Shown here piece after piece: positions 7,813 through 19,254 of a stretch of 64,000 nt of DNA (positions within the stretch are counted from its first letter, which is position 1; each line of letters begins with the position of its first letter). Source of the stretch: Microbacterium halophytorum. Its GTDB lineage: Bacteria; Actinomycetota; Actinomycetes; Actinomycetales; Microbacteriaceae. The DNA is taken from positions 151,228 to 215,227 of the forward strand of contig NZ_PNFA01000008.1 of NCBI RefSeq assembly GCF_002970975.1, read 5' to 3'. The notes beneath the pieces were generated by a model, which saw only the letters and a program-made list of their open reading frames with translations, ran no database searches and had not been told where the DNA came from. Both the position numbers and the translations under genes were made by a program.

Positions 7813-9141
7813 GTGAATCCCGAGGATCAGACGCACCTTCCCGCGGGCTTCGTCACCGCCCAGCTGGGTGCGGGGTACGAGCCGGCCGAGCACACCCACC
7901 AGACGGTCGGCGTGCCGATCCACCAGTCGTCGGCGTACCAGTTCGCAAACCTGCGTGAGGCGCGCGAGCGGTTCGCGCTGCGCCGCAAGGGCTTCATCTA
8001 CAGCCGCAACTCGCACCCGACGCAGGTGGTGCTCGAGAAGCGCATCGCCGAGCTCGAGGGCGGTGTCTCGGCGGCCGCGACCGGGTCGGGCCAGGCGGCC
8101 ACCACGGTCGCGACGCTCGCGCTCGCGGGCCGCGGCGGGCACATCGTCGCGTCGAGCAGCCTCTACGGCGGGTCGGTCGACCTCTTCCACGACACGTTCG
8201 CCGACTTCGGCATCGACGTCACGTTCGTCGACCAGGACGACCTCGACGCATGGCGCTCGGCCGTGCGCCCCACGACGCGCGCGTTCTTCGCCGAGGGCGT
8301 CGCCAACCCCGTCGCGCAGGTCCTCGACATGCCTGCCGTCGCGGAGATCGCACACGCCGCCGGCGTGCCGCTCGTCGTCGACAGCACCGTCGCGACGCCC
8401 GTGCTGCAGCGCCCCAAGGAGCTGGGCGCCGACTTCGTCGTGCACTCCGCGACGAAGTTCCTCTGCGGCCACGGCACGTCGCTCGGCGGCGTCGTCGTCG
8501 ACCTCGGCACCTTCGATTTCGGCGCGGAGCCTGCCAAGTGGCCGCAGCTGACCGAACCGCGCTTCCGCTTCGGCGGCGTCGCGCTCTGGGAGGCCTTCGG
8601 CCGCGAGGCCGCCTTCACGACGCTCATCAAGTCGAAGTACATCGCCGACCTCGGCCCCGCGCTCAGCCCGTTCAACGCGTTCCAGATCCTCACGGGCATC
8701 GAGACGCTCAACCTCCGCGTCCACCGCCACGCCGCGTCCGGTCTCGCGGTCGCCGAGTTCCTCGCGACCCACCCGGCCGTCGCCGCCGTGCACCACCCCG
8801 GCCTCGCCGGCAATCCGTGGCACGAGAACGCCGAGCGCCTGCTGCCCGCGGGCGTGCCCAGCGTGTACGCGTTCGACCTGCACTCCACGGGCGACGACGA
8901 GGCCGACTACGCGCGGGCTGAGCGGGTGCTCGATGCGCTGAGGGTCATCCGGATCGTCGCCAACATCGGCGACGCGCGCACGCTCACGTGCCACCCCGCG
9001 ACGATGACGCACAACCACATGACGCGCAAGCAGCTCGCCGATGCCGGCATCTCGTTCGCGACCATCCGGCTCTCGATCGGGCTCGAAGACCCCGCGGAGC
9101 TGATCGACGACCTGAGGCAGGCGCTCGACCGGGTGGTGTAG
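7813..9141 (+). CDS. metY: O-acetylhomoserine sulfhydrylase (Cys/Met metabolism PLP enzyme)
   Basis: 442 residues from GTG 7813, preceded by GAGAGG. The Cys/Met-metabolism PLP fold shows [37 protein letters not shown] and [11 protein letters not shown], whose Lys215 should hold PLP. The length and the STVATP block fit the MetY group (O-acetylhomoserine + sulfide to homocysteine) rather than the ~380-residue cystathionine synthases or lyases. It would use sulfide from the sulfate-reduction operon at 23858-33854. It is not paired with metX here. Confidence 0.88.
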   Translation: MNPEDQTHLPAGFVTAQLGAGYEPAEHTHQTVGVPIHQSSAYQFANLREARERFALRRKGFIYSRNSHPTQVVLEKRIAELEGGVSAAATGSGQAATTVATLALAGRGGHIVASSSLYGGSVDLFHDTFADFGIDVTFVDQDDLDAWRSAVRPTTRAFFAEGVANPVAQVLDMPAVAEIAHAAGVPLVVDSTVATPVLQRPKELGADFVVHSATKFLCGHGTSLGGVVVDLGTFDFGAEPAKWPQLTEPRFRFGGVALWEAFGREAAFTTLIKSKYIADLGPALSPFNAFQILTGIETLNLRVHRHAASGLAVAEFLATHPAVAAVHHPGLAGNPWHENAERLLPAGVPSVYAFDLHSTGDDEADYARAERVLDALRVIRIVANIGDARTLTCHPATMTHNHMTRKQLADAGISFATIRLSIGLEDPAELIDDLRQALDRVV

Positions 9142-9173
9142 TCCCCCAGGGGCGCCGGAGTAGGGTCGGAGGT

Positions 9174-10100
9174 ATGGCTGACCCTCGCGTTGCGGTGTAT
9201 CTCGACTTCGACAACATCGTGATGAGCTGGTACGACCGCGTGCATGGCCGCAACGCGTACTCGAGGGACCGCGCGAAGATCGCGGAGGACGCCTCCGACC
9301 CCGAGATCGCGGAGCGGCTGCAGATCGCCAGGATCGACGTGGGCGCGATCATCGACTACGCCTCGTCGTTCGGCACGATGGTGCTCACGCGCGCGTACGC
9401 CGACTGGTCGTCGCCCGTGAACGCCGACTACCGCCAGCAGCTCGTGGCCCGCGCCGTCGACCTCGTGCAGCTGTTCCCCGCGGCCGCGTACGCGAAGAAC
9501 GGCGCCGACATCCGTCTCGCGGTCGACGCCGTGGAGGACATGTTCCGCCTGCCCGACCTGACGCACGTCGTCATCGTCGGCGGCGACAGCGACTACGTCC
9601 CCCTCGCCCAGCGCGTCCGTCGCCTCGGCCGGCACGTCGTCGGCGTGGGCGTCGCCGGCTCGACCGCGAAGTCGCTCGCGGCCGCCTGTGACGAGTTCGA
9701 TGCCTACGACACGCTCCCCGGCGTCGTCATGCCCGAGAAGCCGAAGCGCAAGAAGCCGGCGGCGAAAGCCGAAGAGACGAAGCCCGATGACGCGCCGGCG
9801 GCCGAGGAGGCCAAGCCGCGCCGGCGGCGCCGAAAGCCCGCAGAGGAGCCGGAGCCCGACCCCGCCGAGTCGGCGGCGAAACTGCTGCACCGCGCGCTCG
9901 AGCTCGGGGGTCGCGACAAGAACGACGACGCCGAGTGGCTGCACGCCTCCGCCGTGAAGCAGCACATGCGCCGCATGGACCCGTCGTTCAGCGAGAAGGG
10001 CCTCGGCTTCCGCTCGTTCAACGCCTTCCTGCGCTCGCACGACGAGATCGCCGAGCTGAGCGAATCGGGCCACGAGCGCCTCGTGCGCCTGAAGGAATAA
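9174..10100 (+). CDS. NYN-domain protein with C-terminal LOTUS/OST-HTH domain
   Basis: 308 residues. The N-terminal NYN (PIN-like) domain has YLDFDN (Asp11, Asp13), an AYADW block and [10 protein letters not shown], the acidic residues of a predicted metal-dependent nuclease. An acidic/basic low-complexity linker (about 185-235, [10 protein letters not shown] and PRRRRRKP) leads to a C-terminal OST-HTH/LOTUS domain (about 240-305), a fold linked to RNA binding. It is probably a ribonuclease or RNA-binding factor. A TAGGGT hexamer (9161-9166) is 7 nt before the ATG, while GGAGG also lies in that gap, so both leaderless and led translation are possible. Confidence 0.85.
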   Translation: MADPRVAVYLDFDNIVMSWYDRVHGRNAYSRDRAKIAEDASDPEIAERLQIARIDVGAIIDYASSFGTMVLTRAYADWSSPVNADYRQQLVARAVDLVQLFPAAAYAKNGADIRLAVDAVEDMFRLPDLTHVVIVGGDSDYVPLAQRVRRLGRHVVGVGVAGSTAKSLAAACDEFDAYDTLPGVVMPEKPKRKKPAAKAEETKPDDAPAAEEAKPRRRRRKPAEEPEPDPAESAAKLLHRALELGGRDKNDDAEWLHASAVKQHMRRMDPSFSEKGLGFRSFNAFLRSHDEIAELSESGHERLVRLKE

Positions 10101-10134
10101 CGTTTTCGTTCCGCACCTCGGTAGGCTCGGGGCT

Positions 10135-11538
10135 ATGACACTCGTTGCCGGTGTGGACTCCTCGACGCAGAGCTGCAAACTGATCATCCGCGACCTCGGA
10201 ACGGGCGCCATCGTGCGCCAGGGGCGCGCCTCGCACCCGGATGGGACCGAGGTCGACCCGCAGGAATGGTGGGCAGCCCTCGAGACGGCGATCGCCGAGG
10301 CGGGAGGGCTCGACGACGTCGCCGCGCTCGCCGTCGGCGGCCAGCAGCACGGCATGGTCGCGCTCGACGCCGATGGCCGCGTCATCCGGCCGGCGCTGCT
10401 CTGGAACGACACCCGGTCGGCCGGTGCCGCCGAGGACCTGATCGCCGAGGTCGGCCGCGCCGCACTCGCCGAGCGCACGTCGCTCGTGCCCGTCGCCTCG
10501 TTCACGGCCACGAAGCTGCGCTGGCTCGCCGACAACGAGCCGGAGAACGCGGCGCGCGTCGCCGCCGTGGCACTCCCGCACGACTGGCTGACCTGGCGCC
10601 TGCGCGGGTACGGCCCCGCGGGCGAATCGGAGCACGGGGCCGTGCTGACCGAGCTCGTCACCGACCGCTCGGATGCGAGCGGCACGAACTACTTCGACCC
10701 GACGACGGGCGAGTACGACCTCGACCTGCTCTCGCGCGCGCTGCGCCGCGACGCGAGCGACGTCGTCCTGCCGCGCGTCCTCGCACCGGACGAGTCGGTC
10801 GACGGCCCGAACGGGATGCGCGTCGGGGCCGGCGCCGGCGACAACGCGGCGGCCGCGCTCGGGCTCGGTGCGGGCGCGGGCGATGTCGTGGTCTCGATCG
10901 GGACATCCGGGACCGTGGCCGCCGTCACCGACGTCGCCGTGCGCGACGAGACGGGGACTGTCGCGGGCTTCGCCGATGCCACGGGGCGGTTCCTGCCGCT
11001 CGTGACGACGATCAACGGCGCCCGTGTTCTCGACGCGACGGCGCGGCTGCTCGGCGTCGACCACGGCGAGCTCGCACGCCTGGCGCTCGCGGCCGTGCCG
11101 GGCGCCGACGGCCTGGTGCTGCAGCCCTGGTTCGAGGGAGAGCGCACCCCGAACCTGCCTGACGCGACCGCGACGCTGTTCGGGATGACGCTCGCGTCGA
11201 CGACCCGCGAGAACCTCGCGCGCGCCGCGATCGAGGGCGTGCTGTGCGGGCTCGCGGAGGGCCTCGACGCCGTGCGCCGCCACGGCGTCGACGCCGAGCG
11301 CATCCTGCTGATCGGCGGCGCGGCCCAGAGCGAGGCCGTCGCGGCGATCGCTGCCCAGGTCTTCGACGCCCCCGTCGCCCGCCCCGAGCCCGGCGAGTAC
11401 GTCGCCGCCGGGGCGGCGCTGCAGGCGGCATGGGCGCTCACGGGCGCGCGCCCCGAGTGGCCCGTGAGCCTCCTGGGCGAGCCGACGACCGACCCGCGCC
11501 CCGTCATCCGGGAGCAGTACACCGCGCGCCGCGGCTGA
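10135..11538 (+). CDS. xylB: Xylulokinase, FGGY family
   Basis: 467 residues, usual length. Phosphorylates D-xylulose to xylulose 5-phosphate for the pentose phosphate pathway. Landmarks: [10 protein letters not shown] (ATP-binding start of the FGGY fold), [19 protein letters not shown], the [11 protein letters not shown] block with the catalytic Asp, and [13 protein letters not shown] near the C-terminus. TAGGCT at 10122-10127 is 7 nt before the ATG, suggesting a leaderless mRNA. No xylose isomerase or sugar transporter is adjacent. A GC-rich hairpin follows the stop (11541-11569). Confidence 0.92.
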   Translation: MTLVAGVDSSTQSCKLIIRDLGTGAIVRQGRASHPDGTEVDPQEWWAALETAIAEAGGLDDVAALAVGGQQHGMVALDADGRVIRPALLWNDTRSAGAAEDLIAEVGRAALAERTSLVPVASFTATKLRWLADNEPENAARVAAVALPHDWLTWRLRGYGPAGESEHGAVLTELVTDRSDASGTNYFDPTTGEYDLDLLSRALRRDASDVVLPRVLAPDESVDGPNGMRVGAGAGDNAAAALGLGAGAGDVVVSIGTSGTVAAVTDVAVRDETGTVAGFADATGRFLPLVTTINGARVLDATARLLGVDHGELARLALAAVPGADGLVLQPWFEGERTPNLPDATATLFGMTLASTTRENLARAAIEGVLCGLAEGLDAVRRHGVDAERILLIGGAAQSEAVAAIAAQVFDAPVARPEPGEYVAAGAALQAAWALTGARPEWPVSLLGEPTTDPRPVIREQYTARRG

Positions 11539-11613
11539 CCGGCGCCCGCGGGGGTTCCCCGTGAGCGCCGCCGGCGATAGCGTGAGCAGACCCCTCGGGA
11601 AGAAGGTGTCATC

Positions 11614-12828
11614 ATGCGCATCGTCGTGATCGGAGGCGGCCTCGCGGCCGCAACCGCCGTTGCAGAGCTCAGGGAGCGCGGATTCGAGGGCGAGATCGAC
11701 CTCGTCACGGCCGAGGCGCGGCGGCCCTACGAGCGCCCGCCGCTGTCGAAGGGCTACCTGCTCGGCAGGGAAGGGCTCGACGCCGTCTACGCGCACGAGG
11801 CCGGTTGGGAGGCCGCGCACGGCGTCACGCTGCACCTGGGCGACCCGGCGCACCGCATCGGCGGCGGCGTCGTCGCCCTCGACAGCGGTGCCGAGCTCTC
11901 GTACGACCGCATCCTCCTCGCGACGGGTGCTGCCGCGCGCCGGCTGGACGTGCCAGGCGCCGACGCGCCGAACGTGCGGCGGCTGCGCACGCTCGACGAT
12001 TCCGACGCCCTGCGCGCGGAGCTGAGCGACGGAGGGCGCCGCGTCGTAGTCGTCGGCTCCGGATGGATCGGGCTCGAGACCGCTGCCGCCGCGCGCGAGT
12101 TCGGCAACGACGTCACGATCCTCTCCCCCGACCGCGTGCCGCTCGCGAAGGCCCTCGGCGACGAGATGGGCGATGTCTTCCTGCGGCTGCACCGCGAGCA
12201 CGGCGTCGAGTTCCTGCCCGGCCGCCGCGTCACGGCGATCGAGACGGGTCCCGACGGTGCGGCGACGGGCGTGCGCGCGGGCGACGAGACGATCCCCGCC
12301 GACCTCGCCATCGTGGGCATCGGCGCGGTTCCGGACACGGCGCTCGCCGAGACCGCCGGGGCCGCCGTCGACGGCGGCGTCTTCGTCGACGAGCACATGC
12401 GCACGTCGGTGACGGGGGTCTTCGCCGCGGGTGACTGCGCGAACCCCGTGCACCCCGTGCTCGGCGAGCGGCTGCGCACCGAGCACTGGGCGACCGCGAT
12501 CGCGACCGCGAAGGTCGCGGCGGCGAACATGCTCGGCGGCGACGCCGTGCACGACGACATCCCCTACTTCTTCACAGACCAGTACGACCTCGGCATGGAG
12601 TTCTCGGGCTACGCGCCGCTGATGCCGGGCGCCCGCGTGATCGTCCGCGGCGACCTCGACGCTCGCGAGTTCGTCGCGCTCTGGGTCGCAGCCGGCCGCG
12701 TCGTTGCCGGCATGAACGTCAATGTCTGGGACGTCAACGAAGAGGTGCAGCGGCTCATCCGCGACCGCGTCGAGGTGTCGGACGCTCGCCTCGCCGACCC
12801 AGCGGTGCCCCTCGACGCGATCGCCTGA
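11614..12828 (+). CDS. FAD-dependent pyridine nucleotide oxidoreductase, ferredoxin/rubredoxin reductase type
   Basis: 404 residues with AAGAAGG before the ATG. Two nucleotide-binding folds are visible: GGGLAAATAVAELRERG at the N-terminus (FAD) and VVGSGWIGLETAAAAREFG near residue 150 (NAD(P)H). FAAGDCANP (about residue 270) completes the FAD site, and a C-terminal reductase dimer-type domain follows. It resembles reductases that feed electrons to ferredoxins of monooxygenases or P450s (rhodocoxin reductase group). No partner ferredoxin or oxygenase is adjacent, so the electron acceptor is unknown. Confidence 0.88.
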   Translation: MRIVVIGGGLAAATAVAELRERGFEGEIDLVTAEARRPYERPPLSKGYLLGREGLDAVYAHEAGWEAAHGVTLHLGDPAHRIGGGVVALDSGAELSYDRILLATGAAARRLDVPGADAPNVRRLRTLDDSDALRAELSDGGRRVVVVGSGWIGLETAAAAREFGNDVTILSPDRVPLAKALGDEMGDVFLRLHREHGVEFLPGRRVTAIETGPDGAATGVRAGDETIPADLAIVGIGAVPDTALAETAGAAVDGGVFVDEHMRTSVTGVFAAGDCANPVHPVLGERLRTEHWATAIATAKVAAANMLGGDAVHDDIPYFFTDQYDLGMEFSGYAPLMPGARVIVRGDLDAREFVALWVAAGRVVAGMNVNVWDVNEEVQRLIRDRVEVSDARLADPAVPLDAIA

Positions 12829-12858
12829 GGGACACCCGCCGCAGGCGCCGCCGCGCTC

Positions 12859-12919
12859 ATCGCTATCTCACTCGTTGCGGTACAGCGCCCGGTTCTGGCG
12901 CAACAACTGCGATAGCGAT
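12859..12919. repeat. Inverted repeat, copy 1 (flanks the DUF559 gene)
   Basis: Left arm ATCGCTATCTCACTCGTTGCG (12859-12879) and right arm CGCAACAACTGCGATAGCGAT (12899-12919) are complementary at about 18 of 21 positions, with a 19-nt loop. It begins 31 nt after the flavoprotein stop codon. A closely related repeat is at 13975-14035. Its position suggests a terminator, but the shared arm sequence suggests a dispersed palindromic element. Confidence 0.75.
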
Positions 12920-13007
12920 GCAGATCGCTTGGGGATAATCCGGTCCCCGGGGTGAACCGGGGTGTGGACAACGCCGGTCCGGGGCTGCGGGGTGACACCG
13001 TGGTGCC

Positions 13008-13961
13008 ATGCCGCGACGCACCCGCATTCCCGCCGAGCTCGGCGAACGGTTCACGTGTGCGCACGCGCGCGAGCTCGGCGTCACGCGGTCGCGGCTGCGC
13101 GGTCGGGACCTCGCTGCGCCGTTCCGCGGTGTGCGTACCGCCAGAGAGCTTCCCAGCCGATACCCGAGCGATCCGCGCGCCGCACGGACAGAGCTGCTGC
13201 TCCGGGCGCGCGACCTCGCAACCGCACTGCGCCCCGATGAGTTCTTCAGCCACGAAACCGCTGCGGTCATCTGGAGCGCTCCCCTCCCTGCCCGGAGCGA
13301 CCTCGGCGTGCTGCACGTGTCGGTGCACGAAGGCTCTGTCCGCCGGATGGCCGGAGTCCGCGGACACCGTCTGGACCGACGGCTCACGACCGTGTGCACG
13401 AAGAACGGGCTGCGCGTCACTTCCCCGGCATCGACCTGGGCCGCGCTGGGTGCGTGGAGCGTCGCCGACCTCACCGCCCTCGGCGACCACATCTGCCGTG
13501 TCTGGCGCGAAGGGGTCGGGCGCCCCTCTCCTGGCCGCCCGCCGCTAGCGACTCCCGAGCAGATGCGGCGAGCTCTCGACGCGGGCCAGAGGCGGGGCGC
13601 CGCGCGGCTCCGACAGTCGCTGAGCCTGACGCGGCTCGACTCGTGGTCGCCGCGCGAGACGGGCTCCCGCCTGATCCTGTTGGCCGCCGGGCTGCCCGAA
13701 CCGTCCCTCAACCGAGACGTCTTCGACGGGCAAGGGGCCTTCCTCGGTTGCGTCGACATGGTGTACGAGCAGCAGCGCATCGCGCTGGAGTACCAGGGCC
13801 GGCAGCACGCCGACACCTACGCACACGACGTGGAGCGCCTCGCGCGTTTGCGCGCCGCGGGCTGGATCGTCATCGAGATCACCGCGGACCTCTACGCCCG
13901 CCCCGAGGAGCTCGCCGCGCGCGTGCGCGCTGCGCTGACGTCGCGCGGCCGCCTGGGTTGA
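13008..13961 (+). CDS. DUF559-type endonuclease-like protein with N-terminal AbiEi-like region
   Basis: 317 residues. The N-terminal half (PAELGERFTCAHARELGVTRSRLRG, then FRGVRTARELP) resembles the winged-helix region of AbiEi-like proteins common in Microbacteriaceae. The C-terminal part (about 225-310) has a Vsr/DUF559 restriction-endonuclease fold: CVDMVYEQQRIALEYQGRQHADTYAHDVERLARLRAAGWIVIEIT, with the Asp, Glu-x-Gln pattern of a PD-(D/E)xK site. A nucleic-acid-processing role is likely, but no cognate partner is adjacent. No clear ribosome site. It lies between two copies of the same inverted repeat. Confidence 0.75.
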   Translation: MPRRTRIPAELGERFTCAHARELGVTRSRLRGRDLAAPFRGVRTARELPSRYPSDPRAARTELLLRARDLATALRPDEFFSHETAAVIWSAPLPARSDLGVLHVSVHEGSVRRMAGVRGHRLDRRLTTVCTKNGLRVTSPASTWAALGAWSVADLTALGDHICRVWREGVGRPSPGRPPLATPEQMRRALDAGQRRGAARLRQSLSLTRLDSWSPRETGSRLILLAAGLPEPSLNRDVFDGQGAFLGCVDMVYEQQRIALEYQGRQHADTYAHDVERLARLRAAGWIVIEITADLYARPEELAARVRAALTSRGRLG

Positions 13962-13974
13962 CCCGGCCCCGCCC

Positions 13975-14035
13975 GTCGCTATCTCACTTGTTGCTCGATT
14001 CCCGTGGATTCAGGCGTCACAACTGCGATACCGAT
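13975..14035. repeat. Inverted repeat, copy 2 (flanks the DUF559 gene)
   Basis: Left arm GTCGCTATCTCACTTGTTGC (13975-13994) and right arm GTCACAACTGCGATACCGAT (14016-14035) share the arm sequences of the copy at 12859-12919 (TATCTCACT-GTTGC and ACAACTGCGATA), while the loops are unrelated. It lies between two convergent genes and its last base is the first plus-strand base of the nucleoside hydrolase stop codon. It may terminate both genes. Confidence 0.7.
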
Positions 14036-14982
14036 CACGCCGCCGCGAGCAGCTGCACCATCCAGTCGGTGTACCCCTCGTCGACCTCGAGCGCGATGCG
14101 GTGGCGGGCACCGCGCGGGGTCGGCCACCCCTCGTACATCGGGCGGCGGTCGGCGATCGTCTGGCCGCGACCGGGGCCGTCGGTCGTGTCGATCTGCATC
14201 CGGACGGTCGGGGCGAGGCCCAGCGCCGCCTTGCCGCACGCAACGCCGAGCGCGAGCGCGTCGTGGTTCGCGGCGCAGCGCGTGCCCGTGACGTCGGCGT
14301 AGAAGTCGAAGTAGTGGTCGAGGATGGCCCCGCAGTGCCGCCCGATCTCGCCGCCCGCGTTCAGCTGCGCCCGGTGCTCCTCCGTGAGCAGGTGCTCCAT
14401 CGTGACGTCGAGCCCGACGAAGGTGCACGACCACGCCGCATCGATCACGCGCTGGGCGGCCTCCGGGTCGCCGATGATGTTCGCCTCAGCGACGGGAGTG
14501 ATGTTGCCGGGCACGCCGAACGCGCCGCCCATGATCGTCACTTCGGGCACCCGCTCCGGCAGCGTCGGGTCGGCCTCGAGCGCGAGCGCGAGGTTCGTCA
14601 GCGGCCCGACGGCCACGAGGTGCAGCTCGCCGGCGTGCTCGTGGCTGAGCCGGATGATCAGCTCGGCCGCCGTCTCGCCCGACACCGGAACGCCGTCGAG
14701 GTCGAGCGCGTGCCCGCCCTGCCCGTCGTCGCCGTGCACGTGGCGCGCGTAGCCGGGCGCCGCGCCATTCAGCGGCCCTGCGGCACCCGCAGCAACGGGC
14801 ACGCCGTCGATCTCCGCGAGCTCGAGCAGCGCAGCGGTATTGCGCGTCGCCGTCTCGACGTCGACGTTGCCCCACGTCGTGGTGCAGCCGACCAGGTCGA
14901 CCCGGATGGACACGGCCGCCGTCAGCACGGCCAGGGAGTCGTCGATGCCCGTATCGACGTCGAGGATGATCTTTCGGCTCAC
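14035..14982 (-). CDS. Inosine/uridine-preferring nucleoside hydrolase
   Basis: 315 residues from GTG 14982. The signature DVDTGIDD (residues 8-15) supplies the Ca-binding aspartates; GNVDVETATRN, GPLTNLALAL and TIMGGAFGVPGN follow in the usual order, and VACGKAALGLAPT lies near the end. It hydrolyses the N-glycosidic bond of nucleosides for salvage in the cytosol. Base specificity cannot be decided. A TACGAT hexamer (plus strand 14989-14994) is exactly 6 nt before the start with no ribosome site, so the mRNA is probably leaderless. Confidence 0.9.
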   Translation of the reverse strand: MSRKIILDVDTGIDDSLAVLTAAVSIRVDLVGCTTTWGNVDVETATRNTAALLELAEIDGVPVAAGAAGPLNGAAPGYARHVHGDDGQGGHALDLDGVPVSGETAAELIIRLSHEHAGELHLVAVGPLTNLALALEADPTLPERVPEVTIMGGAFGVPGNITPVAEANIIGDPEAAQRVIDAAWSCTFVGLDVTMEHLLTEEHRAQLNAGGEIGRHCGAILDHYFDFYADVTGTRCAANHDALALGVACGKAALGLAPTVRMQIDTTDGPGRGQTIADRRPMYEGWPTPRGARHRIALEVDEGYTDWMVQLLAAA

Positions 14983-15013
14983 CGATCCATCGTAGGCGCC
15001 GCCCGCCCCCGGT

Positions 15014-15817
15014 CTACGCCAGCAGCACCGCGCGCCCGGCGCGGGCCTGCCAGCGGCCGTCGGCGTAGTCGATCCGGATGGCGTGGTCGAACGCGTCCGA
15101 GACCCGCTCTGTCGTGAGCACGTCCGTCGCCGGGCCCTGGGCGGTGAGGCGGCCGTCCTTGATGAGGGCCGCGTGCGTCGTGGATTCCGGCAGCTCCTCC
15201 ATGTGGTGCGTCACCAGCACGGTCGCGAGGTCGGGATGGGTGTGGTGCAGGTGGTCGAGCGTCTCGAGCAGCTGCTCGCGCGCGGCGACGTCGAGCCCCG
15301 TGGACGGCTCGTCGAGGAGCAGCAGCGGAGGGTCGTTCAGCAACGCCCGCGCGATCAACGCCCGACCCCGCTCGCCCTGCGACATCGTCGCCCAGACGAC
15401 GTCGCGCTTCGCGCCGAGCCCGAGCAGCTCGATCAGCTCGCCGGCGCGCGCGATCAGCGCGTCATCCGGCTCCCACCGGTTCATGAGCGACGCCGTGCCC
15501 GTCGCGCCCGTGAGCACGACCTGCGTGAGCGTCAGCCGCGGCTGGATCTGCAGGCGGGGGTTGACGTGCCCGATCGACTCGCGCAGCTTGCGGATCTCGA
15601 CGCGGCCGAGCTGGTGCCCCAGCACCGTCACGCTGCCGCGCGTCGGGTGCTGCTCCGCACCGCACATGCTGAGCATCGTCGACTTGCCCGCGCCGTTCGC
15701 TCCGATCAGCGCCCAATGCTCCCCCGAGCGGATGGCGAGGTCGATCCCCGTGAGGATCCGGCGCCCGCTCCGGACGACGTCGACGGCTTCCAGCCGCAGG
15801 ATCTCGGTTCCCGACAC
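15014..15817 (-). CDS. ABC transporter ATP-binding protein (orphan)
   Basis: 267 residues from the GTG at 15817, placed by GAGGGG about 7 nt upstream; a GTG two codons earlier is less well spaced. Walker A is GANGAGKST, the signature is MSQGERGRALIARALL, Walker B is LLLLDEPSTGLD, and the switch His is in VLVTHHMEE. The C-terminus carries a short extension after the nucleotide-binding domain. No permease or binding protein is adjacent, so transport or another ABC-ATPase role is possible. It may continue the nucleoside hydrolase direction but has its own start. Confidence 0.88.
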   Translation of the reverse strand: MSGTEILRLEAVDVVRSGRRILTGIDLAIRSGEHWALIGANGAGKSTMLSMCGAEQHPTRGSVTVLGHQLGRVEIRKLRESIGHVNPRLQIQPRLTLTQVVLTGATGTASLMNRWEPDDALIARAGELIELLGLGAKRDVVWATMSQGERGRALIARALLNDPPLLLLDEPSTGLDVAAREQLLETLDHLHHTHPDLATVLVTHHMEELPESTTHAALIKDGRLTAQGPATDVLTTERVSDAFDHAIRIDYADGRWQARAGRAVLLA

Positions 15818-15914
15818 ACTCACTCCCCTCGCACCCGCGACTGCGCCCGGGCGAACCGATGCTATGCCCGCGGCCGCCCGCGCGCGAAAACGCCGGCCCG
15901 CCCTGCCGCGACGA

Positions 15915-15948
15915 CGAGCGCCCCGGTCCGATCGGACCGGGGCGCTCG
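15915..15948. terminator. 34-bp perfect palindrome, terminator of the DUF5684 gene
   Basis: CGAGCGCCCCGGTCCGA (15915-15931) is immediately followed by its exact reverse complement (15932-15948). It begins 9 nt past the DUF5684 stop codon on the minus strand. A T-run is lacking, as is often seen in high-GC actinobacteria. Confidence 0.75.
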
Positions 15949-15957
15949 CGCGAGTCG

Positions 15958-16404
15958 TCAGTACGCCGGGCGCGGCTCGACCGGGCGGTACTGGTCGCCG
16001 CCGAAGCCGACGATCAGGTAGCCGATGACCGGGAACAGCCAGAGCAGGAAGACCGAGAAGGCCGCCCCGTGGCCGAAGTTTCGGCCGACCTTGAGCGCGA
16101 CGATGATCGCCAGCACGATGTTCGCGATTGGCACGAGGTACAGAAGGGCGAGCCACATGTTCAGCCGTGCGATCTTCAGCAGGAAGACGAGGTTCACGAT
16201 CGGGATGATGCCGAGGATGCCCGGCAGGCCCGCCTTCGCGAACATCTTCCACAGGCCGATCGCGACCAGCACGTAGAGCGCGACGATCACGAGCCAGCTC
16301 GCGACTCCCATCCCGGCGAGCAGCACGCCGAGGACCCCCATGCCTGAGTCGTCGTACATCGTCGCGGTGTGGGCAGCGGACTGCGCGGTTGTGAGCGAAT
16401 TCAT
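15958..16404 (-). CDS. DUF5684-family membrane protein
   Basis: 148 residues with four predicted membrane segments: LLAGMGVASWLVIVALYVLVAIGLW, GILGIIPIVNLVFLLKIA, MWLALLYLVPIANIVLAIIVAL and AAFSVFLLWLFPVIGYLIVGF. KMFAKAGLPGILGIIPIVN and GRNFGHGAAF are typical of DUF5684 proteins, whose function is unknown. TATCTT (plus strand 16411-16416) is 6 nt before the ATG and GAGACA lies 17 nt further upstream; there is no ribosome site, so the mRNA is probably leaderless. Own terminator downstream. Confidence 0.8.
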   Translation of the reverse strand: MNSLTTAQSAAHTATMYDDSGMGVLGVLLAGMGVASWLVIVALYVLVAIGLWKMFAKAGLPGILGIIPIVNLVFLLKIARLNMWLALLYLVPIANIVLAIIVALKVGRNFGHGAAFSVFLLWLFPVIGYLIVGFGGDQYRPVEPRPAY

Positions 16405-16410
16405 AGGTTC

Positions 16411-16455
16411 AAGATAGCGCCGGAGGCGCCGCGTGTCTCGGATTGCGCGCAATCC
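16411..16455 (-). promoter_or_regulatory. DUF5684 promoter with upstream 16-bp palindrome
   Basis: -10 TATCTT (16411-16416 on plus) and -35 GAGACA (16434-16439) are separated by 17 nt. Directly upstream lies the perfect palindrome GGATTGCG/CGCAATCC (16440-16455), a good size for a dimeric repressor or activator. The binding protein is unknown. Confidence 0.5.
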
Positions 16456-16472
16456 GTTATCCCGCGTATACG

Positions 16473-16513
16473 AAACCGCGCCTGTCGTCCATCCGGATGA
16501 ACGACAGGCGCGG
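16473..16513 (-). terminator. Terminator of the Clp ATPase gene
   Basis: 13-bp perfect arms CCGCGCCTGTCGT (16476-16488) and ACGACAGGCGCGG (16501-16513) with a 12-nt loop, followed on the minus strand by TTT. It lies 13 nt past the stop codon. Confidence 0.8.
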
Positions 16514-16526
16514 CTCCCGTGCCGGC

Positions 16527-19019
<2,493 letters not shown>

Positions 19020-19033
19020 GAGCCCTCCTGATA

Positions 19034-19083
19034 CTTGAGTGCCTACGCCTCAAGTTTACCGACTTGAGCGCATCTGTATCAAG
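19034..19083 (-). promoter_or_regulatory. Two HAIR (HspR) operators over the clpC promoter
   Basis: The HAIR consensus is CTTGAGT-N7-ACTCAAG. Copy 1 (19034-19054) is CTTGAGT-N7-CCTCAAG, one mismatch. Copy 2 (19063-19083) is CTTGAGC-N7-TATCAAG, three mismatches. On the minus strand a -35 TTGATA (19077-19082) and -10 TAAACT (19053-19058), 18 nt apart, overlap the two sites. Binding would block RNA polymerase. Confidence 0.85.
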
Positions 19084-19254
19084 TACAACAGGCCCGCAGG
19101 AAGAGTATTCCCCGCTTCGGCGCAACACTCAGCCCGCCCCGCCCGCCGAGATCACCGCCGCCCCACCCACCAGCTCATGAGCGCGTTCCGACGGCGCTCT
19201 GCCCCAGGAAAAGGGAGGGAACCCGGACGATCGCTGTGACCGCCCGCTACACAT

